The translations under genes were made by a program, and so were the position numbers. From Psychromonas sp. psych-6C06 (GTDB lineage: Bacteria > Pseudomonadota > Gammaproteobacteria > Enterobacterales > Psychromonadaceae), in assembly GCF_002835465.1 (NCBI RefSeq), contig NZ_PIZM01000004.1, positions 1 to 64,000 of the forward strand: a stretch of 64,000 nt of DNA, in the 5' to 3' direction. Shown piece by piece: positions 46,502 to 56,011 of the stretch. The notes beneath the pieces are model-generated. The model had not been told where the DNA came from. It was given only the letters and a program-made list of their open reading frames with translations, and searched no databases. Within the stretch, counting starts at the first letter, position 1, and each line of letters starts with the position of its first letter.

Positions 46502-48181
46502 ATGCTTAACCAACTAACCGTTCAACACTTTGCGATTGTTCAATTTTTAGAATTAGAATTTAACAATGGAATGACCACTATCACAGGTGAAACAGGCGCG
46601 GGTAAATCCATTGCCATTGATGCATTAGGATTGTGTTTAGGTTCACGCTCAGATGCAAATATGGTCAGGGTAGGCACCGATAAAGCAGAAATTAGCGCAC
46701 GCTTTACACTGAGTGATACTCCACATGCAAAACAATGGTTAATGAATAATGACCTTGAAAACAACGAAGATAATAATGAATGCTTGTTGCGCCGAACTGT
46801 AAGTAAAGATGGTCGCTCAAGAGCCTATATTAATAGTACGCCAGTTCCCGTTTCCCAACTTAAAAGCTTAGGGCAATTACTCGTTAATGTTCATGGGCAA
46901 CATGCGCATCAAAGCCTCCTAAAAAGTGACATTCAACTATCCATCATCGATGACTATGCAGCCCATCATCAGCTACTACAAAAGGTAAAAGATACTTACC
47001 AAGGTTGGCATTTTTTAAATAAACAGCTTAAGCAACAACAGGCATCGCAACAGGAAAAGCAAGCACGTAAACAATTATTAGAGTACCAAATTCAAGAGCT
47101 AGATGAATTTGCATTAGGGGAAGATGAATATGAAAAAATTGAGCGTGAACATAAACGACTAGCAAACAGTGGAGCCTTGCTTGAGAGCTGCCAAATCAGT
47201 TTAAATCAAGTGAGCGATGGCGAAGAGTTTGATGCATTAAGCCTGTTACGTAGTAGTGTTGTTGCCCTTGAGAAACAAGTTGAAAATGATAAAAACCTAG
47301 AAAATATTATTACAAGCCTTCAAGAAGCAGTAATTCAAATTGAAGATGCAAGCTACGAGTTACGACACTTTAGTGAAAATCTAGAACTCGACCCTGAGCA
47401 ATTTTTGCAACTTGAAGCGCGAATGAGTGATGCGCTGTCTTTAGCACGTAAACACCAAGTACAACCTGAGCTTTTATTTTCCCATCACCAAAAATTGAGC
47501 AAAGAGTTTAAACAGTTAAATAGTGGCGAACAACAAATAGAACAACTTAGCGAAGATCTTCTTAAGGCTGAAGAAAACTATTATTTGCATGCTAAAAAGC
47601 TAAGCCAAAGTCGCAAACGTTACGCTAAAGAGTTAAGTCAAAAAATAACGAAAAGCATTCAACAGCTTAATATGCAAGATGGTGTTTTCCATATCGCGTT
47701 AAGCGAAAGTAGCCAACGATCATTAAGCCCTCTTGGTACGGATAATATTGAGTTTCAAGTCAAAACAAACGCGGGGCAAACCTTGCAAAACCTAGGAAAA
47801 GTAGCATCGGGTGGTGAGCTTTCTCGCATTGGCTTAGCAATGCAGGTCATTATTAGCCAACGAGTTGCCACACCAACGTTAATTTTTGATGAAGTCGATG
47901 TTGGAATCAGTGGCGCTACAGCGGCTGTGGTTGGCAAGTTACTTCGCAGTTTAGGTGAAAGTACACAAATATTCTGTGTAACCCATCTTCCACAAGTCGC
48001 AGGAAATGGACATCAGCAGATGTATGTGACTAAGCAGAGTAATGGCAAGAATACGAATACAACCATGATCAGCTTGTCAGAGAATGATAGGTTAAAAGAG
48101 TTAGCACGCTTACTCGGTGGCGATAATATCACTTCCCACACATTAGCAAACGCTAAAGAGTTATTAGTTAACACTGACTGA
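46502..48181 (+). CDS. recN: DNA repair protein RecN
   Basis: An SMC-like ATPase that acts early in double-strand break repair and holds chromosomes together. The 559-residue protein has Walker A GETGAGKS (29-36), two long coiled-coil arms (about 165-215 and 320-385), the ABC signature VASGGELSRIGLAMQVI and Walker B TLIFDEVDVGISG. Two tandem LexA boxes before the gene show strong SOS control, as in E. coli. A 12-bp hairpin follows. Confidence 0.97.
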   Translation: MLNQLTVQHFAIVQFLELEFNNGMTTITGETGAGKSIAIDALGLCLGSRSDANMVRVGTDKAEISARFTLSDTPHAKQWLMNNDLENNEDNNECLLRRTVSKDGRSRAYINSTPVPVSQLKSLGQLLVNVHGQHAHQSLLKSDIQLSIIDDYAAHHQLLQKVKDTYQGWHFLNKQLKQQQASQQEKQARKQLLEYQIQELDEFALGEDEYEKIEREHKRLANSGALLESCQISLNQVSDGEEFDALSLLRSSVVALEKQVENDKNLENIITSLQEAVIQIEDASYELRHFSENLELDPEQFLQLEARMSDALSLARKHQVQPELLFSHHQKLSKEFKQLNSGEQQIEQLSEDLLKAEENYYLHAKKLSQSRKRYAKELSQKITKSIQQLNMQDGVFHIALSESSQRSLSPLGTDNIEFQVKTNAGQTLQNLGKVASGGELSRIGLAMQVIISQRVATPTLIFDEVDVGISGATAAVVGKLLRSLGESTQIFCVTHLPQVAGNGHQQMYVTKQSNGKNTNTTMISLSENDRLKELARLLGGDNITSHTLANAKELLVNTD

Positions 48182-48198
48182 TTCAACTAAATTATAAA

Positions 48199-48230
48199 CC
48201 TACATCATCATGCTTATTTGATGATGTAGG
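48199..48230 (+). terminator. Terminator hairpin after recN
   Basis: CCTACATCATCA and TGATGATGTAGG form a perfect 12-bp stem with an 8-nt loop, 17 bases past the recN stop. There is no T-run. Confidence 0.7.
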
Positions 48231-48351
48231 AAATCGATAAACGCCTATTAGTCATTTTTTCGCGTTGTACGCAAAAATGGTAAGCCCCTCCTTTTTCATT
48301 AATAAACCATCAAGATCTAGCTAATAATTTGCAACATTTGAGATGTGAATT

Positions 48352-48381
48352 ATTCTTTGTAAAGTCGCCTTTATAAAGAAT
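48352..48381 (+). promoter_or_regulatory. 13-bp stem-loop at the HD-GYP ribosome-binding site
   Basis: ATTCTTTGTAAAG and CTTTATAAAGAAT pair along 13 positions (one G-U) around the tetraloop TCGC, ending 5 bases before the ATG at 48387. Any Shine-Dalgarno sequence (AAAGAATAAG) would be partly hidden, which suggests control of translation. Confidence 0.5.
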
Positions 48382-48386
48382 AAGTT

Positions 48387-49472
48387 ATGCTAATAAACCT
48401 CAGTAAACGTGAAAGCACAGCCCGCATTATTATCGCTACCATCTTTATCGCGATAGGGACGCATAGCCATGCAATTCTTCTAATGCCAATGGGAATAATA
48501 TTACTCTATACCGGCCTCACACATAAATGCTGGTTAAGTCGCCTTATAAATAGGCAAACACAGGCAGCACAAGAAAACTTATTTATTCATTATCTACCTA
48601 AATATAACCCACAACCTGTTTTTATTTTTAAAGCAGATAGCAGTCTACTCTTTTGTAATAGCCCCGCAAAAAAACAGTTCCCTCACATTTCCCACTTTAA
48701 TCAACTGATTGAAAAGCCCATCAACACTTTGATTAAAAAAGAAAAAATCGAAACTCACACACTCACTATTGATGACAAAATAACCTACTCACTCGTTATT
48801 CGTGGCACGCTTGCGTTAAATGGCGTCACTGTATACGCCTCAGATATTTCCGAAGTTATTCACCTAAACCAAGAAATTTTAGATACTCAAAAAGAGATAA
48901 TCTATGCCATGGGAGAAATAGGTGAAACACGATCTAAAGAAACCGGAGATCATGTTCGTCGCGTTGCCGAGTACTCGGAACTATTAGCGCAACTTACCGG
49001 AATTTCAGAGAGTGAAGCTTCACTCATTAAACTTGCATCGCCGATGCATGATATAGGTAAAGTAGGCATACCAGACGCTATTCTAAAAAAGCCTGGAAAA
49101 TTAACAGCTGATGAATTTGAAGTGATGAAAACGCATGCTGAGATTGGATATGACCTACTGAATCACTCTAAACGTCCAGTATTAAAAGCAGCAGCCATCA
49201 TCTCATATCAACATCATGAAAAATGGGATGGCACTGGTTATCCACAACAGCTTAGTGGAGAAGATATTCATATTTATGGACGTATTACCGCTATTGCAGA
49301 TGTATTTGATGCGCTGGGTAGTGATCGAGTATATAAAAAAGCTTGGCCTATTGATGAAATTTTAGACTTCTTTACAGACCAACAAGGTAAACATTTTGAC
49401 CCAGCGCTGGTATCGTTGCTAAAGAATAACCTAACGTTGTTTCTCGATATTAAAGAAAAGTATCCCAACTAA
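48387..49472 (+). CDS. HD-GYP cyclic-di-GMP phosphodiesterase
   Basis: A 361-residue protein with two N-terminal membrane helices (ARIIIATIFIAIG and AILLMPMGIILLYTG), a PAS-like region (about 65-160) and an HD-GYP domain (about 170-355). The catalytic HD lies in ASPMHDIGKVG, the GYP in WDGTGYPQQLSG, and the later metal site in RITAIADVFDAL. It should hydrolyse c-di-GMP to GMP. It is followed by a MITE-like element and then a GGDEF cyclase on the same strand; the two may form an opposing pair. Confidence 0.93.
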   Translation: MLINLSKRESTARIIIATIFIAIGTHSHAILLMPMGIILLYTGLTHKCWLSRLINRQTQAAQENLFIHYLPKYNPQPVFIFKADSSLLFCNSPAKKQFPHISHFNQLIEKPINTLIKKEKIETHTLTIDDKITYSLVIRGTLALNGVTVYASDISEVIHLNQEILDTQKEIIYAMGEIGETRSKETGDHVRRVAEYSELLAQLTGISESEASLIKLASPMHDIGKVGIPDAILKKPGKLTADEFEVMKTHAEIGYDLLNHSKRPVLKAAAIISYQHHEKWDGTGYPQQLSGEDIHIYGRITAIADVFDALGSDRVYKKAWPIDEILDFFTDQQGKHFDPALVSLLKNNLTLFLDIKEKYPN

Positions 49473-49483
49473 GTTTATAGCAC

Positions 49484-49678
49484 AGGCCTTGTTGATCTTT
49501 CGCGTTTATTTTGGCAACAATTTGCCCCAATTGACTAGGTCAATAGCGCCAATACAAGCTAAAAGACGTTTTGCTCTCCGCCAGATGAAATTTGCTTAGC
49601 ATGACTAAGCCACATTCCATCTGCCTTGCTCAAAGTGAGCAGTGTTGAAAAATTTAAACGACAGAGGTCAACAGACCT
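49484..49678. mobile_element. 195-bp inverted-repeat-ended element, long copy (MITE-like)
   Basis: The left end AGGCCTTGTTGATCTTTC and inverted right end AGGTCTGTTGACCTCTG are similar. It shares TTTTGG-CAACAA-TTTGCCCC and AATTTAAACGACAGAG with the 84-bp copy at 26206-26289. The middle holds small hairpins (GCTTAG-CATGA-CTAAGC; GCTCA-AAG-TGAGC). It ends 15 bases before the GTG start of the next gene. It contains no gene of its own. Confidence 0.6.
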
Positions 49679-49692
49679 TAGCAGGAGTTACG

Positions 49693-50766
49693 GTGAAGAA
49701 AATTAATTCAATTAAATTTATCGATTCATTGGCTGAGATTACGCGTTATCGTGACAGAGAAGTAATAGAGCGGAGTCTACTTAAAACATTGCTTGAATTT
49801 GAAACAGAGAGTTGCTTTCGTTTGTATCAAGTACTCAGTTGTGAACCTGAATTAAAAATGGGCATTCTTGCTTATGCAAATGGCACAGAGATAATCACGA
49901 CTGAGCATATTAAACATCACGCTTTACCTGCTTATTTTCATAATGCTCTGATGCAAGTGATAAATAATGCTCAAATCACAACGATTAACTCTGAAGAAAA
50001 ATGTAACGAAAAGCAGACTATTTACCCTGCTTTTGATGCCAACGATGAGATTTTTGCCATATTGGTACAAACAGCCAAGAAGATAGATCCTGAGATACAA
50101 CGTTTTGTTCACAGTTTGTTACGTATCTATTCTAACTATCTGGAGATGATAGAAGTTACGAAACGAGACAAACTAACAGGATTATTGAACCGTGAAACAC
50201 TTGAGTCTGAGATCACTCGAATATTAATTAGTAACAATCAAAATGAGGTACAAATGGTCATGCCTGACACCCCTGATCCAAAAGACCAAAGAGCTCAGAG
50301 GGGCTGGTTAACATACTGGTTATGTGTGTTGGATATTGACCACTTTAAATCCATCAATGATCAATATGGACATATATATGGCGATGAAATACTAATTTTA
50401 GTCGCAAGACTACTAGAAAAAAGTGTCCGTGAATTTGATAAAATATTTCGCTTTGGAGGCGAAGAGTTTGTGATTTTAGTAAAAGCTCATGATAATCACG
50501 ATGCACTTCGAGCCTTTGAAAGAATTCGTGATGTTATTGCCACACACCAATACGCAAAGATTTCAACCCTCACTGTCAGCATTGGCGGGATTGAAATTAC
50601 TCATCAACCAGATCCAAGAAACGTTATTGAAGCGGCAGATAGTGCACTATATTTCGCCAAAAATAATGGCAGAAATCAAGTACACTTGTATGAAGATCTC
50701 GTCGCTAAAAATAAAATAGTCGCGCAAAAGAATGAAATAAACGACTCTGAAATCGATTTCTTTTAA
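49693..50766 (+). CDS. GAF-like/GGDEF diguanylate cyclase with inhibitory site
   Basis: About 357 residues. The GTG at 49693 (MKKINSIKF) is chosen because AGGAG lies 5 bases upstream; the longer frame would begin inside the MITE-like element. The first 165 residues look like a GAF sensor, then GGDEF from about 170 to 340 (LDIDHFKSINDQYGH, FRFGGEEF). The RxxD inhibitory site is present (REFD five residues before GGEEF), so feedback by c-di-GMP is expected. A roughly 25-residue insert after LLNRE lies between the first helix and the catalytic strand. It follows the HD-GYP gene. Confidence 0.9.
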   Translation: MKKINSIKFIDSLAEITRYRDREVIERSLLKTLLEFETESCFRLYQVLSCEPELKMGILAYANGTEIITTEHIKHHALPAYFHNALMQVINNAQITTINSEEKCNEKQTIYPAFDANDEIFAILVQTAKKIDPEIQRFVHSLLRIYSNYLEMIEVTKRDKLTGLLNRETLESEITRILISNNQNEVQMVMPDTPDPKDQRAQRGWLTYWLCVLDIDHFKSINDQYGHIYGDEILILVARLLEKSVREFDKIFRFGGEEFVILVKAHDNHDALRAFERIRDVIATHQYAKISTLTVSIGGIEITHQPDPRNVIEAADSALYFAKNNGRNQVHLYEDLVAKNKIVAQKNEINDSEIDFF

Positions 50767-50854
50767 CCATTATTAATCTTAATTTTTTTAGTTTTTTATG
50801 CTCTATTACCACTCATTAACATAGCATGTTAAGCTAGACTATTTATTTGGCTCA

Positions 50855-51469
50855 ATGTTACTTATGAAATGTCGTATTTGTTATCTCCTTATCCCCTTAT
50901 TGCTTGTTGGCTGTGCTCAAACCCCACACACTGGTATTGAAACTCATGATTCATGGATTAACCAACAAACACGCCTTGAAAATTTATCTTACTGGTCTCT
51001 CTCCGGAAAGCTTGCAGTAATAACACCAACAGAGAGAAATAGTGTCAATATTCATTGGCAACAATCTGATGAAGACTTTCAAATCCACTTAACCACTTTT
51101 TTAGGTTTAAATATCTTAGAAATAAAAAAAGTTGGGTTACGCACAGTTATAACAGACCAAGATGGCAATAACTATGTATCAGACGATACACAGCAATTAG
51201 TGCAACAATTATCAGGTATGGACATTCCTATAAAGCAACTACAACAATGGATAAAGGGCAATCCTAAGCAAGCAAATTACCAGCTTGGTGATAATCAATT
51301 AGTCAGTAGCCTCTTAAGTAACCAAAATGATAAACAAGGCTGGTCTATTAACTATAGTGATTACCGCACCGTAAAAGGTATTAATTTGCCCTACAAATTA
51401 GATCTCACACGTGGGCAACTCCGATTAAAATTTGCCATTGCTAATTGGCAATTACCAACAACGCCATAA
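50855..51469 (+). CDS. lolB: Outer-membrane lipoprotein LolB
   Basis: Receives lipoproteins from the periplasmic carrier LolA and inserts them in the outer membrane. The 204-residue protein has a lipoprotein signal (LLIPLLLVGCAQTP) and LolB-like strands such as YWSLSGKLAVITPTERNSVNIHW and LTTFLGLNILEIKK, with the exposed hydrophobic loop residue conserved. The ATG at 50855 is used; the one at 50864 is possible. The order lolB-ispE-prs is conserved in gammaproteobacteria and supports the call. Confidence 0.94.
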   Translation: MLLMKCRICYLLIPLLLVGCAQTPHTGIETHDSWINQQTRLENLSYWSLSGKLAVITPTERNSVNIHWQQSDEDFQIHLTTFLGLNILEIKKVGLRTVITDQDGNNYVSDDTQQLVQQLSGMDIPIKQLQQWIKGNPKQANYQLGDNQLVSSLLSNQNDKQGWSINYSDYRTVKGINLPYKLDLTRGQLRLKFAIANWQLPTTP

Positions 51470-51488
51470 ACCGACTTCAGAAGACAAT

Positions 51489-52343
51489 ATGCTAAAAAAT
51501 AATACTATCCGCTGGCCTGCCCCAGCTAAATTAAACCTCTTTCTTTATATCAATGGCCAACGTGAGGATGGGTATCATGAACTGCAAACACTGTTCCAGT
51601 TTATCGATCGTTGTGACTACTTAACTATTACACCAAACCTATCAGGAAAAATAACACTTAGCCCTGATTTTGAAGACTTGCCAAGCACAGAGAACCTTAT
51701 CTATAAAGCAGCCTTAATGCTGCAGCAACAAACGAAAATGTCAGTCGGAGCTGATATATATATTGAAAAAAACCTTCCTATGGGGGGGGGATTAGGGGGC
51801 GGTTCCTCAGATGCGGCCACCACTTTGCTAGCATTAAATTATCACTGGAACCTTAATTTAACCAAAAAACAACTTAGTGCGATGGGCTTATCACTCGGTG
51901 CTGATGTACCGATATTTATTGAAGGAGTTGCGTCCTTGGCAGAGGGTGTTGGCGAGAAGCTAACTAAGGTGTTCCCCTCCGAAGATAACTACTTGGTTGC
52001 CATTCCAAACTGCCATGTTTCTACGCCCGAAGTATTCAAAAATCCAGTGCTGATTAGAAACACCCAAAAGCGAAGTATCACTGAATTAATGCAGCAAAAA
52101 TGGCACAATGATTGCGAGCCCTGCGTAAAAAATAGCTATCCTAAGGTTGCCAAGGCAATGGACTGGTTGATAGAATACGCACCAACTCGATTGACTGGCA
52201 CCGGCGCATGTGTTTTTAGCACATTTGCCACCGCCGAAGAAGCGCAAGTTGTATTAGATAACAGCCCACAATGGTTAACTGCTTTCACCTGTAAAGGTGT
52301 AAACACGTCCCCCGTTAATACGCTCTTATCCACCCTAAATTAA
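51489..52343 (+). CDS. ispE: 4-diphosphocytidyl-2-C-methyl-D-erythritol kinase
   Basis: Phosphorylates the 2-hydroxyl of CDP-methylerythritol in the MEP isoprenoid pathway. The 284-residue protein belongs to the GHMP kinase family: WPAPAKLNLFLYINGQREDG at the start, the ATP loop LPMGGGLGGGSSDAAT and LTGTGACVF near the C-terminus. The ATG at 51489 (MLKNNTIRW) is right by alignment with the E. coli protein; the upstream frame overlaps lolB. It lies 19 bp after lolB. Confidence 0.96.
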   Translation: MLKNNTIRWPAPAKLNLFLYINGQREDGYHELQTLFQFIDRCDYLTITPNLSGKITLSPDFEDLPSTENLIYKAALMLQQQTKMSVGADIYIEKNLPMGGGLGGGSSDAATTLLALNYHWNLNLTKKQLSAMGLSLGADVPIFIEGVASLAEGVGEKLTKVFPSEDNYLVAIPNCHVSTPEVFKNPVLIRNTQKRSITELMQQKWHNDCEPCVKNSYPKVAKAMDWLIEYAPTRLTGTGACVFSTFATAEEAQVVLDNSPQWLTAFTCKGVNTSPVNTLLSTLN

Positions 52344-52431
52344 ATTATGTGGTCGATTAATAGTCTACCACCCATGTTAACTAGCATATTGCTTTTTAAT
52401 ATCAACTATCAGGATGACAGAGGTCCTCACA

Positions 52432-53379
52432 GTGCCAAATATGAAACTATTTGCAGGTAACGCCACCCCAGAATTAGCACAAAAAATTGCTGATCGTCTT
52501 TTCATTAAACTAGGAAGCGCAGAAGTAGGACGCTTCAGTGATGGAGAGATACACGTACAAGTAAACGAAAATGTACGTGGCGATGATATCTTCATCGTGC
52601 AATCAACTTGCGCACCAACCAATGATAACTTAATGGAATTGATCGTGATGATCGATGCAATGCGCCGCGCTTCAGCGGGACGTATTACAGCTGTTATTCC
52701 TTATTTTGGTTATGCTCGACAAGATCGTCGCGTACGCTCTAGCCGTGTGCCAATTACTGCAAAAGTGGTTGCAGATTTCTTATCTAATGTAGGTGTTGAC
52801 CGCGTTTTAACAGTAGATCTTCATGCTGAGCAAATTCAAGGTTTCTTTGATGTGCCAGTTGATAATGTATTTGGTAGTACAGTCCTACTTGAAGATATGT
52901 TAGAGAAAAAACTAGACAACCCAATGATCGTTTCACCTGATATTGGCGGTGTTGTTCGTGCTCGTGCGCATGCAAAACTATTAGACGATGCTGATCTTGC
53001 TATTATCGATAAACGTCGCCCTAAAGCGAACGTGGCACAGGTAATGCACTTAATCGGTGATGTAGAAGGCCGTCACTGTATCATCGTTGATGATATGATC
53101 GATACGGGCGGTACATTATGTCAAGCAGCTGCGGCTCTTAAAGAGCGTGGCGCACTTTCTGTATACGCTTATGCAACACACGCTGTATTTTCAGGAAAAG
53201 CCGTTGAAAACATCAAAAACTCTGTCATTGATGAATTCATCGTAACTGATTCTATACCTCTTTCAGATGATCTTGTTGCAACCGGTAAAGTGAAGCAATT
53301 GACACTGAGTGGCATGCTTGCTGAAGCGATTCGTCGCGTTAGTAATGAAGAATCGATCTCTGCGATGTTCCATTATTAA
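52432..53379 (+). CDS. prs: Ribose-phosphate pyrophosphokinase
   Basis: Makes PRPP for purine, pyrimidine, NAD, histidine and tryptophan synthesis. The GTG at 52432 ([15 protein letters not shown]) is chosen: GAGG sits 8 bases upstream and the product is then 315 residues, exactly the E. coli length and alignment. The ATG at 52414 would add six residues. Typical stretches: [57 protein letters not shown] and the PRPP-binding [10 protein letters not shown]. Confidence 0.97.
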   Translation: MPNMKLFAGNATPELAQKIADRLFIKLGSAEVGRFSDGEIHVQVNENVRGDDIFIVQSTCAPTNDNLMELIVMIDAMRRASAGRITAVIPYFGYARQDRRVRSSRVPITAKVVADFLSNVGVDRVLTVDLHAEQIQGFFDVPVDNVFGSTVLLEDMLEKKLDNPMIVSPDIGGVVRARAHAKLLDDADLAIIDKRRPKANVAQVMHLIGDVEGRHCIIVDDMIDTGGTLCQAAAALKERGALSVYAYATHAVFSGKAVENIKNSVIDEFIVTDSIPLSDDLVATGKVKQLTLSGMLAEAIRRVSNEESISAMFHY

Positions 53380-53446
53380 AAAGCACTTTACTGTCTATTA
53401 AAGCGCACTAACTGCCTTTTAAAATCAGTAAACGATGCAAATGATT

Positions 53447-53475
53447 AAAAACGCCTTTTAAAGGCGTTTTTTTTT
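53447..53475 (+). terminator. Rho-independent terminator of prs
   Basis: AAAAACGCCTT and AAGGCGTTTTT form a strong stem with a 3-nt loop, followed by a T-run (TTTT). It separates prs from rplY. Confidence 0.9.
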
Positions 53476-53484
53476 GCTTTTCAT

Positions 53485-53513
53485 TTGTACAAATATATCG
53501 GTTGCGTTATTAT
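53485..53513 (+). promoter_or_regulatory. Sigma-70 promoter of rplY
   Basis: TTGTAC (53485-53490) and TATTAT (53508-53513) are spaced by exactly 17 bases, so a start near 53520 is expected, giving a leader of about 110 bases. Confidence 0.6.
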
Positions 53514-53553
53514 GGCGCGCCTTTTTTATACACGCCTTTATGGCTTGAAAGGT

Positions 53554-53615
53554 GGTTTTATCTGGTCGCAAGGTAAAATCTATTTTAAATTTGAGGATCG
53601 AACTATCGATTTCTC
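53554..53615 (+). ncRNA. Candidate L25 ribosomal-protein leader (rplY 5'UTR structure)
   Basis: Two stem-loops lie in the rplY leader. GGTTTTATC (53554-53562) pairs with GGTAAAATC (53572-53580) with two G-U pairs. A second stem, GAG-G-ATCGA (53593-53601) with TCGAT-TT-CTC (53606-53615), ends about 17 bases before the ATG. Gammaproteobacterial L25 leaders are known as a class; I assign this one by position and structure only. Confidence 0.4.
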
Positions 53616-53632
53616 GTTATTGGAGTTACACC

Positions 53633-54253
53633 ATGTCTATTAAATTAGTTGCACAAACACGTACGGACCTAGGGAAAGGTGCGAGCCGCCGCCTTCGTCA
53701 TGCAGACTTAGTACCAGCAATTGTATACGGTGCAGGCAAAGAGCCAGTATCAATTACTTTTGAACAAAAAGAATTACGTAAAGTTGAAGTAATTGAAGCG
53801 TTTTACTCTTCAATTCTTGATCTTGAAATCGATGGCACATCTGAGCAAGTTTTACTTAAAGCTATCCAACGTCACGCATACAAAGAGCAAATCCAACATT
53901 TAGATCTTCTACGTGTTGATGCTAGCCAAAAACTTCATACAACAGTTCCTCTACATTTCATTAATGAAGATACTGCTGAAGCTGTTAAAGCAGGTGGTGT
54001 TGTTTCTCACATCGCTAACGAAGTTGAAGTATCTTGTCTTCCAGCTGCACTACCTTCATTCATTGAAGTAGACCTAGCAACTGTTGAGCTTGGTGCAACG
54101 GTTCACCTTTCTGACTTAGTATTACCAGAAGGCGTTGAATCTGTTGAACTTTCTAAAGGTTCTGCACATGACTTACCTGTTGCAACTATTGCAGTAGCTA
54201 AGAAATCAGCAGTAGCTGACGAAGAGCAAGAAGAAGAAGCAGCAGCTGAATAA
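53633..54253 (+). CDS. rplY: 50S ribosomal protein L25 (Ctc-like long form)
   Basis: Binds 5S rRNA in the large ribosomal subunit. The 206-residue protein is the two-domain Ctc-type, longer than the 94-residue E. coli L25: an N-terminal L25 domain (about 1-92, [24 protein letters not shown] in two pieces) and the C-terminal Ctc domain (about 95-180), ending in an acidic tail ([11 protein letters not shown]). The ATG at 53633 has TTGGAG 7 bases upstream. The stop lies 2 bases before the pth start. Confidence 0.96.
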   Translation: MSIKLVAQTRTDLGKGASRRLRHADLVPAIVYGAGKEPVSITFEQKELRKVEVIEAFYSSILDLEIDGTSEQVLLKAIQRHAYKEQIQHLDLLRVDASQKLHTTVPLHFINEDTAEAVKAGGVVSHIANEVEVSCLPAALPSFIEVDLATVELGATVHLSDLVLPEGVESVELSKGSAHDLPVATIAVAKKSAVADEEQEEEAAAE

Positions 54254-54255
54254 TC

Positions 54256-54846
54256 GTGTCAACTACGATTAAACTGCTTGTGGGCCTGGCAAATCCAGGC
54301 CCCGAATACACACACACCCGACACAATGCCGGACAATGGTATCTAGACCAACTCGCCTCACAAGAAAATATCCAACTGAAAGCAGAAGCTAAGTTTTTTG
54401 GTTTAACCGGCCGTATTCAATTTGCTGGTAATGATATTCGATTACTTGTCCCTACTACTTTTATGAACCTCAGTGGCAAATCAGTGGCAGCCATGGCGAA
54501 TTTTTATCGTATTAAACCAGAAGAGATACTCGTTGCACATGATGAGCTTGATCTACCTCCTGGTGTCGCCAAGTTCAAATTAGGTGGCGGTCACGGTGGA
54601 CATAATGGCTTGAGAGATATTATTAGTAAGCTAGGAAATAATAAAAATTTCTATCGCTTGCGTATTGGTATTGGTCATCCGGGTGACAAAAACAGAGTCA
54701 GTGGTTTTGTGCTTGGTAAAGCATCGAGAGCAGAGCAAAACTTAATTGACCAAAGTATTGATGAAGCAGCACGTTGTACGCCTATTTTAGGCCAAGACGG
54801 GCTAGCTAAAGCGATGAATCGCTTACATAGCTTTAAAGCACAGTAA
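54256..54846 (+). CDS. pth: Peptidyl-tRNA hydrolase
   Basis: Releases tRNA from prematurely dropped peptidyl-tRNA and is essential in E. coli. 196 residues against 194 in E. coli. The start is a GTG two bases after rplY. Active-site stretches: [18 protein letters not shown] with the catalytic His, [25 protein letters not shown] with the conserved Asp, and [13 protein letters not shown]. Translational coupling to rplY is likely. Confidence 0.97.
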   Translation: MSTTIKLLVGLANPGPEYTHTRHNAGQWYLDQLASQENIQLKAEAKFFGLTGRIQFAGNDIRLLVPTTFMNLSGKSVAAMANFYRIKPEEILVAHDELDLPPGVAKFKLGGGHGGHNGLRDIISKLGNNKNFYRLRIGIGHPGDKNRVSGFVLGKASRAEQNLIDQSIDEAARCTPILGQDGLAKAMNRLHSFKAQ

Positions 54847-54876
54847 AATAATTTAATAAATCAAAGGGTTTACATC

Positions 54877-55968
54877 ATGGGTTTCAAATGTGGCATCGTC
54901 GGTTTACCAAATGTGGGTAAATCTACTCTTTTTAACGCACTGACTAAAGCAGGCATCGAAGCAGCAAACTTTCCGTTTTGTACTATTGAACCGAATACGG
55001 GCATCGTTCCTGTTCCTGATCCACGTCTTGATAAACTTGAAAAAATTGTAAATCCTGAACGCGTCATTCCAACCACAATGGAATTTGTTGATATTGCAGG
55101 ACTGGTTGAAGGAGCTTCTAAAGGTGAAGGTTTAGGTAATAAGTTCCTTGCTAATATCCGTGAAACCGATGCCATCGGCCATGTAGTTCGTTGTTTCCAA
55201 GATGATAATATCGTTCATGTTTCAGGTAAAATTGATCCAAAAGATGATATCGATATCATTAATACTGAACTTGCTTTAGCTGACTTAGAGAGCTGTGATC
55301 GTAGTATTTTACGTGTTGCTAAAAAAGCAAAAGGTGGCGATAAAGATGCTAAATTTGAACTGCCTGTATTAGAAAAAATCAAAGCCCACCTAGAAGATGA
55401 CGGCATGGTGCGTGGTCTTGATTTAACCAAAGAAGAAAAAGCAGCGATTGGTTACCTTAACTTTTTAACCGGTAAACCAACCATGTACATTGCTAACGTT
55501 GCAGAAGATGGTTTTGAAGATAACGAATACCTTGATATTGTGCGTGAAATAGCAGAGAAAGAGAATGCTGTTGTTGTTCCTGTATGTGCTTCTATTGAGT
55601 CTGAAATCTCAGAATTAGATGAAGAAGACAAAGCTGAATTTCTTGAAGCAATCGGCCAAGATGAGCCAGGCTTAGACCGTGTTATCTTTAGTGGCTACCA
55701 ACTGTTACACCTACAAACATACTTTACTGCGGGTGTTAAAGAGGTACGTGCTTGGACTGTTAAAGTTGGCGCAACAGCACCTGAAGCAGCCGGTGTTATT
55801 CACACTGACTTTGAACGTGGCTTTATTCGTGCAGAGATTGTGAGCTACGATGACTTCGTTGAATTTAATGGAGAATCTGGCGCTAAAGAAGCCGGTAAAT
55901 GGCGTTTAGAAGGAAAGAAATATATTACCCAAGATGGTGATGTTATCCACTTTAGATTCAACGTTTAA
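54877..55968 (+). CDS. ychF: YchF/Ola1-type P-loop ATPase
   Basis: A universally conserved OBG-family nucleotidase binding ribosomes; bacterial and human members prefer ATP. The 363-residue protein has the P-loop GLPNVGKST (8-16), switch region [29 protein letters not shown], a coiled-coil and a C-terminal TGS domain (about 280-363, [20 protein letters not shown]). In this family the usual NKxD base-recognition motif is N-x-x-E, seen here as IANVAED. It closes the lolB-to-ychF run. Confidence 0.97.
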   Translation: MGFKCGIVGLPNVGKSTLFNALTKAGIEAANFPFCTIEPNTGIVPVPDPRLDKLEKIVNPERVIPTTMEFVDIAGLVEGASKGEGLGNKFLANIRETDAIGHVVRCFQDDNIVHVSGKIDPKDDIDIINTELALADLESCDRSILRVAKKAKGGDKDAKFELPVLEKIKAHLEDDGMVRGLDLTKEEKAAIGYLNFLTGKPTMYIANVAEDGFEDNEYLDIVREIAEKENAVVVPVCASIESEISELDEEDKAEFLEAIGQDEPGLDRVIFSGYQLLHLQTYFTAGVKEVRAWTVKVGATAPEAAGVIHTDFERGFIRAEIVSYDDFVEFNGESGAKEAGKWRLEGKKYITQDGDVIHFRFNV

Positions 55969-55981
55969 AGTAATTAAAAAT

Positions 55982-56011
55982 AATAAAAGGTAACTTCGGT
56001 TACCTTTTATT
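55982..56011. terminator. Bidirectional rho-independent terminator after ychF
   Basis: A 13-bp perfect stem (AATAAAAGGTAAC / GTTACCTTTTATT) with a TTCG tetraloop and T-rich flanks on both strands. It overlaps the stop codon of the receiver-GGDEF gene on the minus strand. Confidence 0.9.

Noticed and set aside
52784-52975. Minus-strand frame within prs, and similar antisense frames in other housekeeping genes
   Set aside because: Antisense shadows of strongly conserved genes with no independent support.
53552-53632. 27-residue N-terminal extension of L25
   Set aside because: L25 homologues start at MSIKLVA-type sequences, and the extension coincides with the structured leader.
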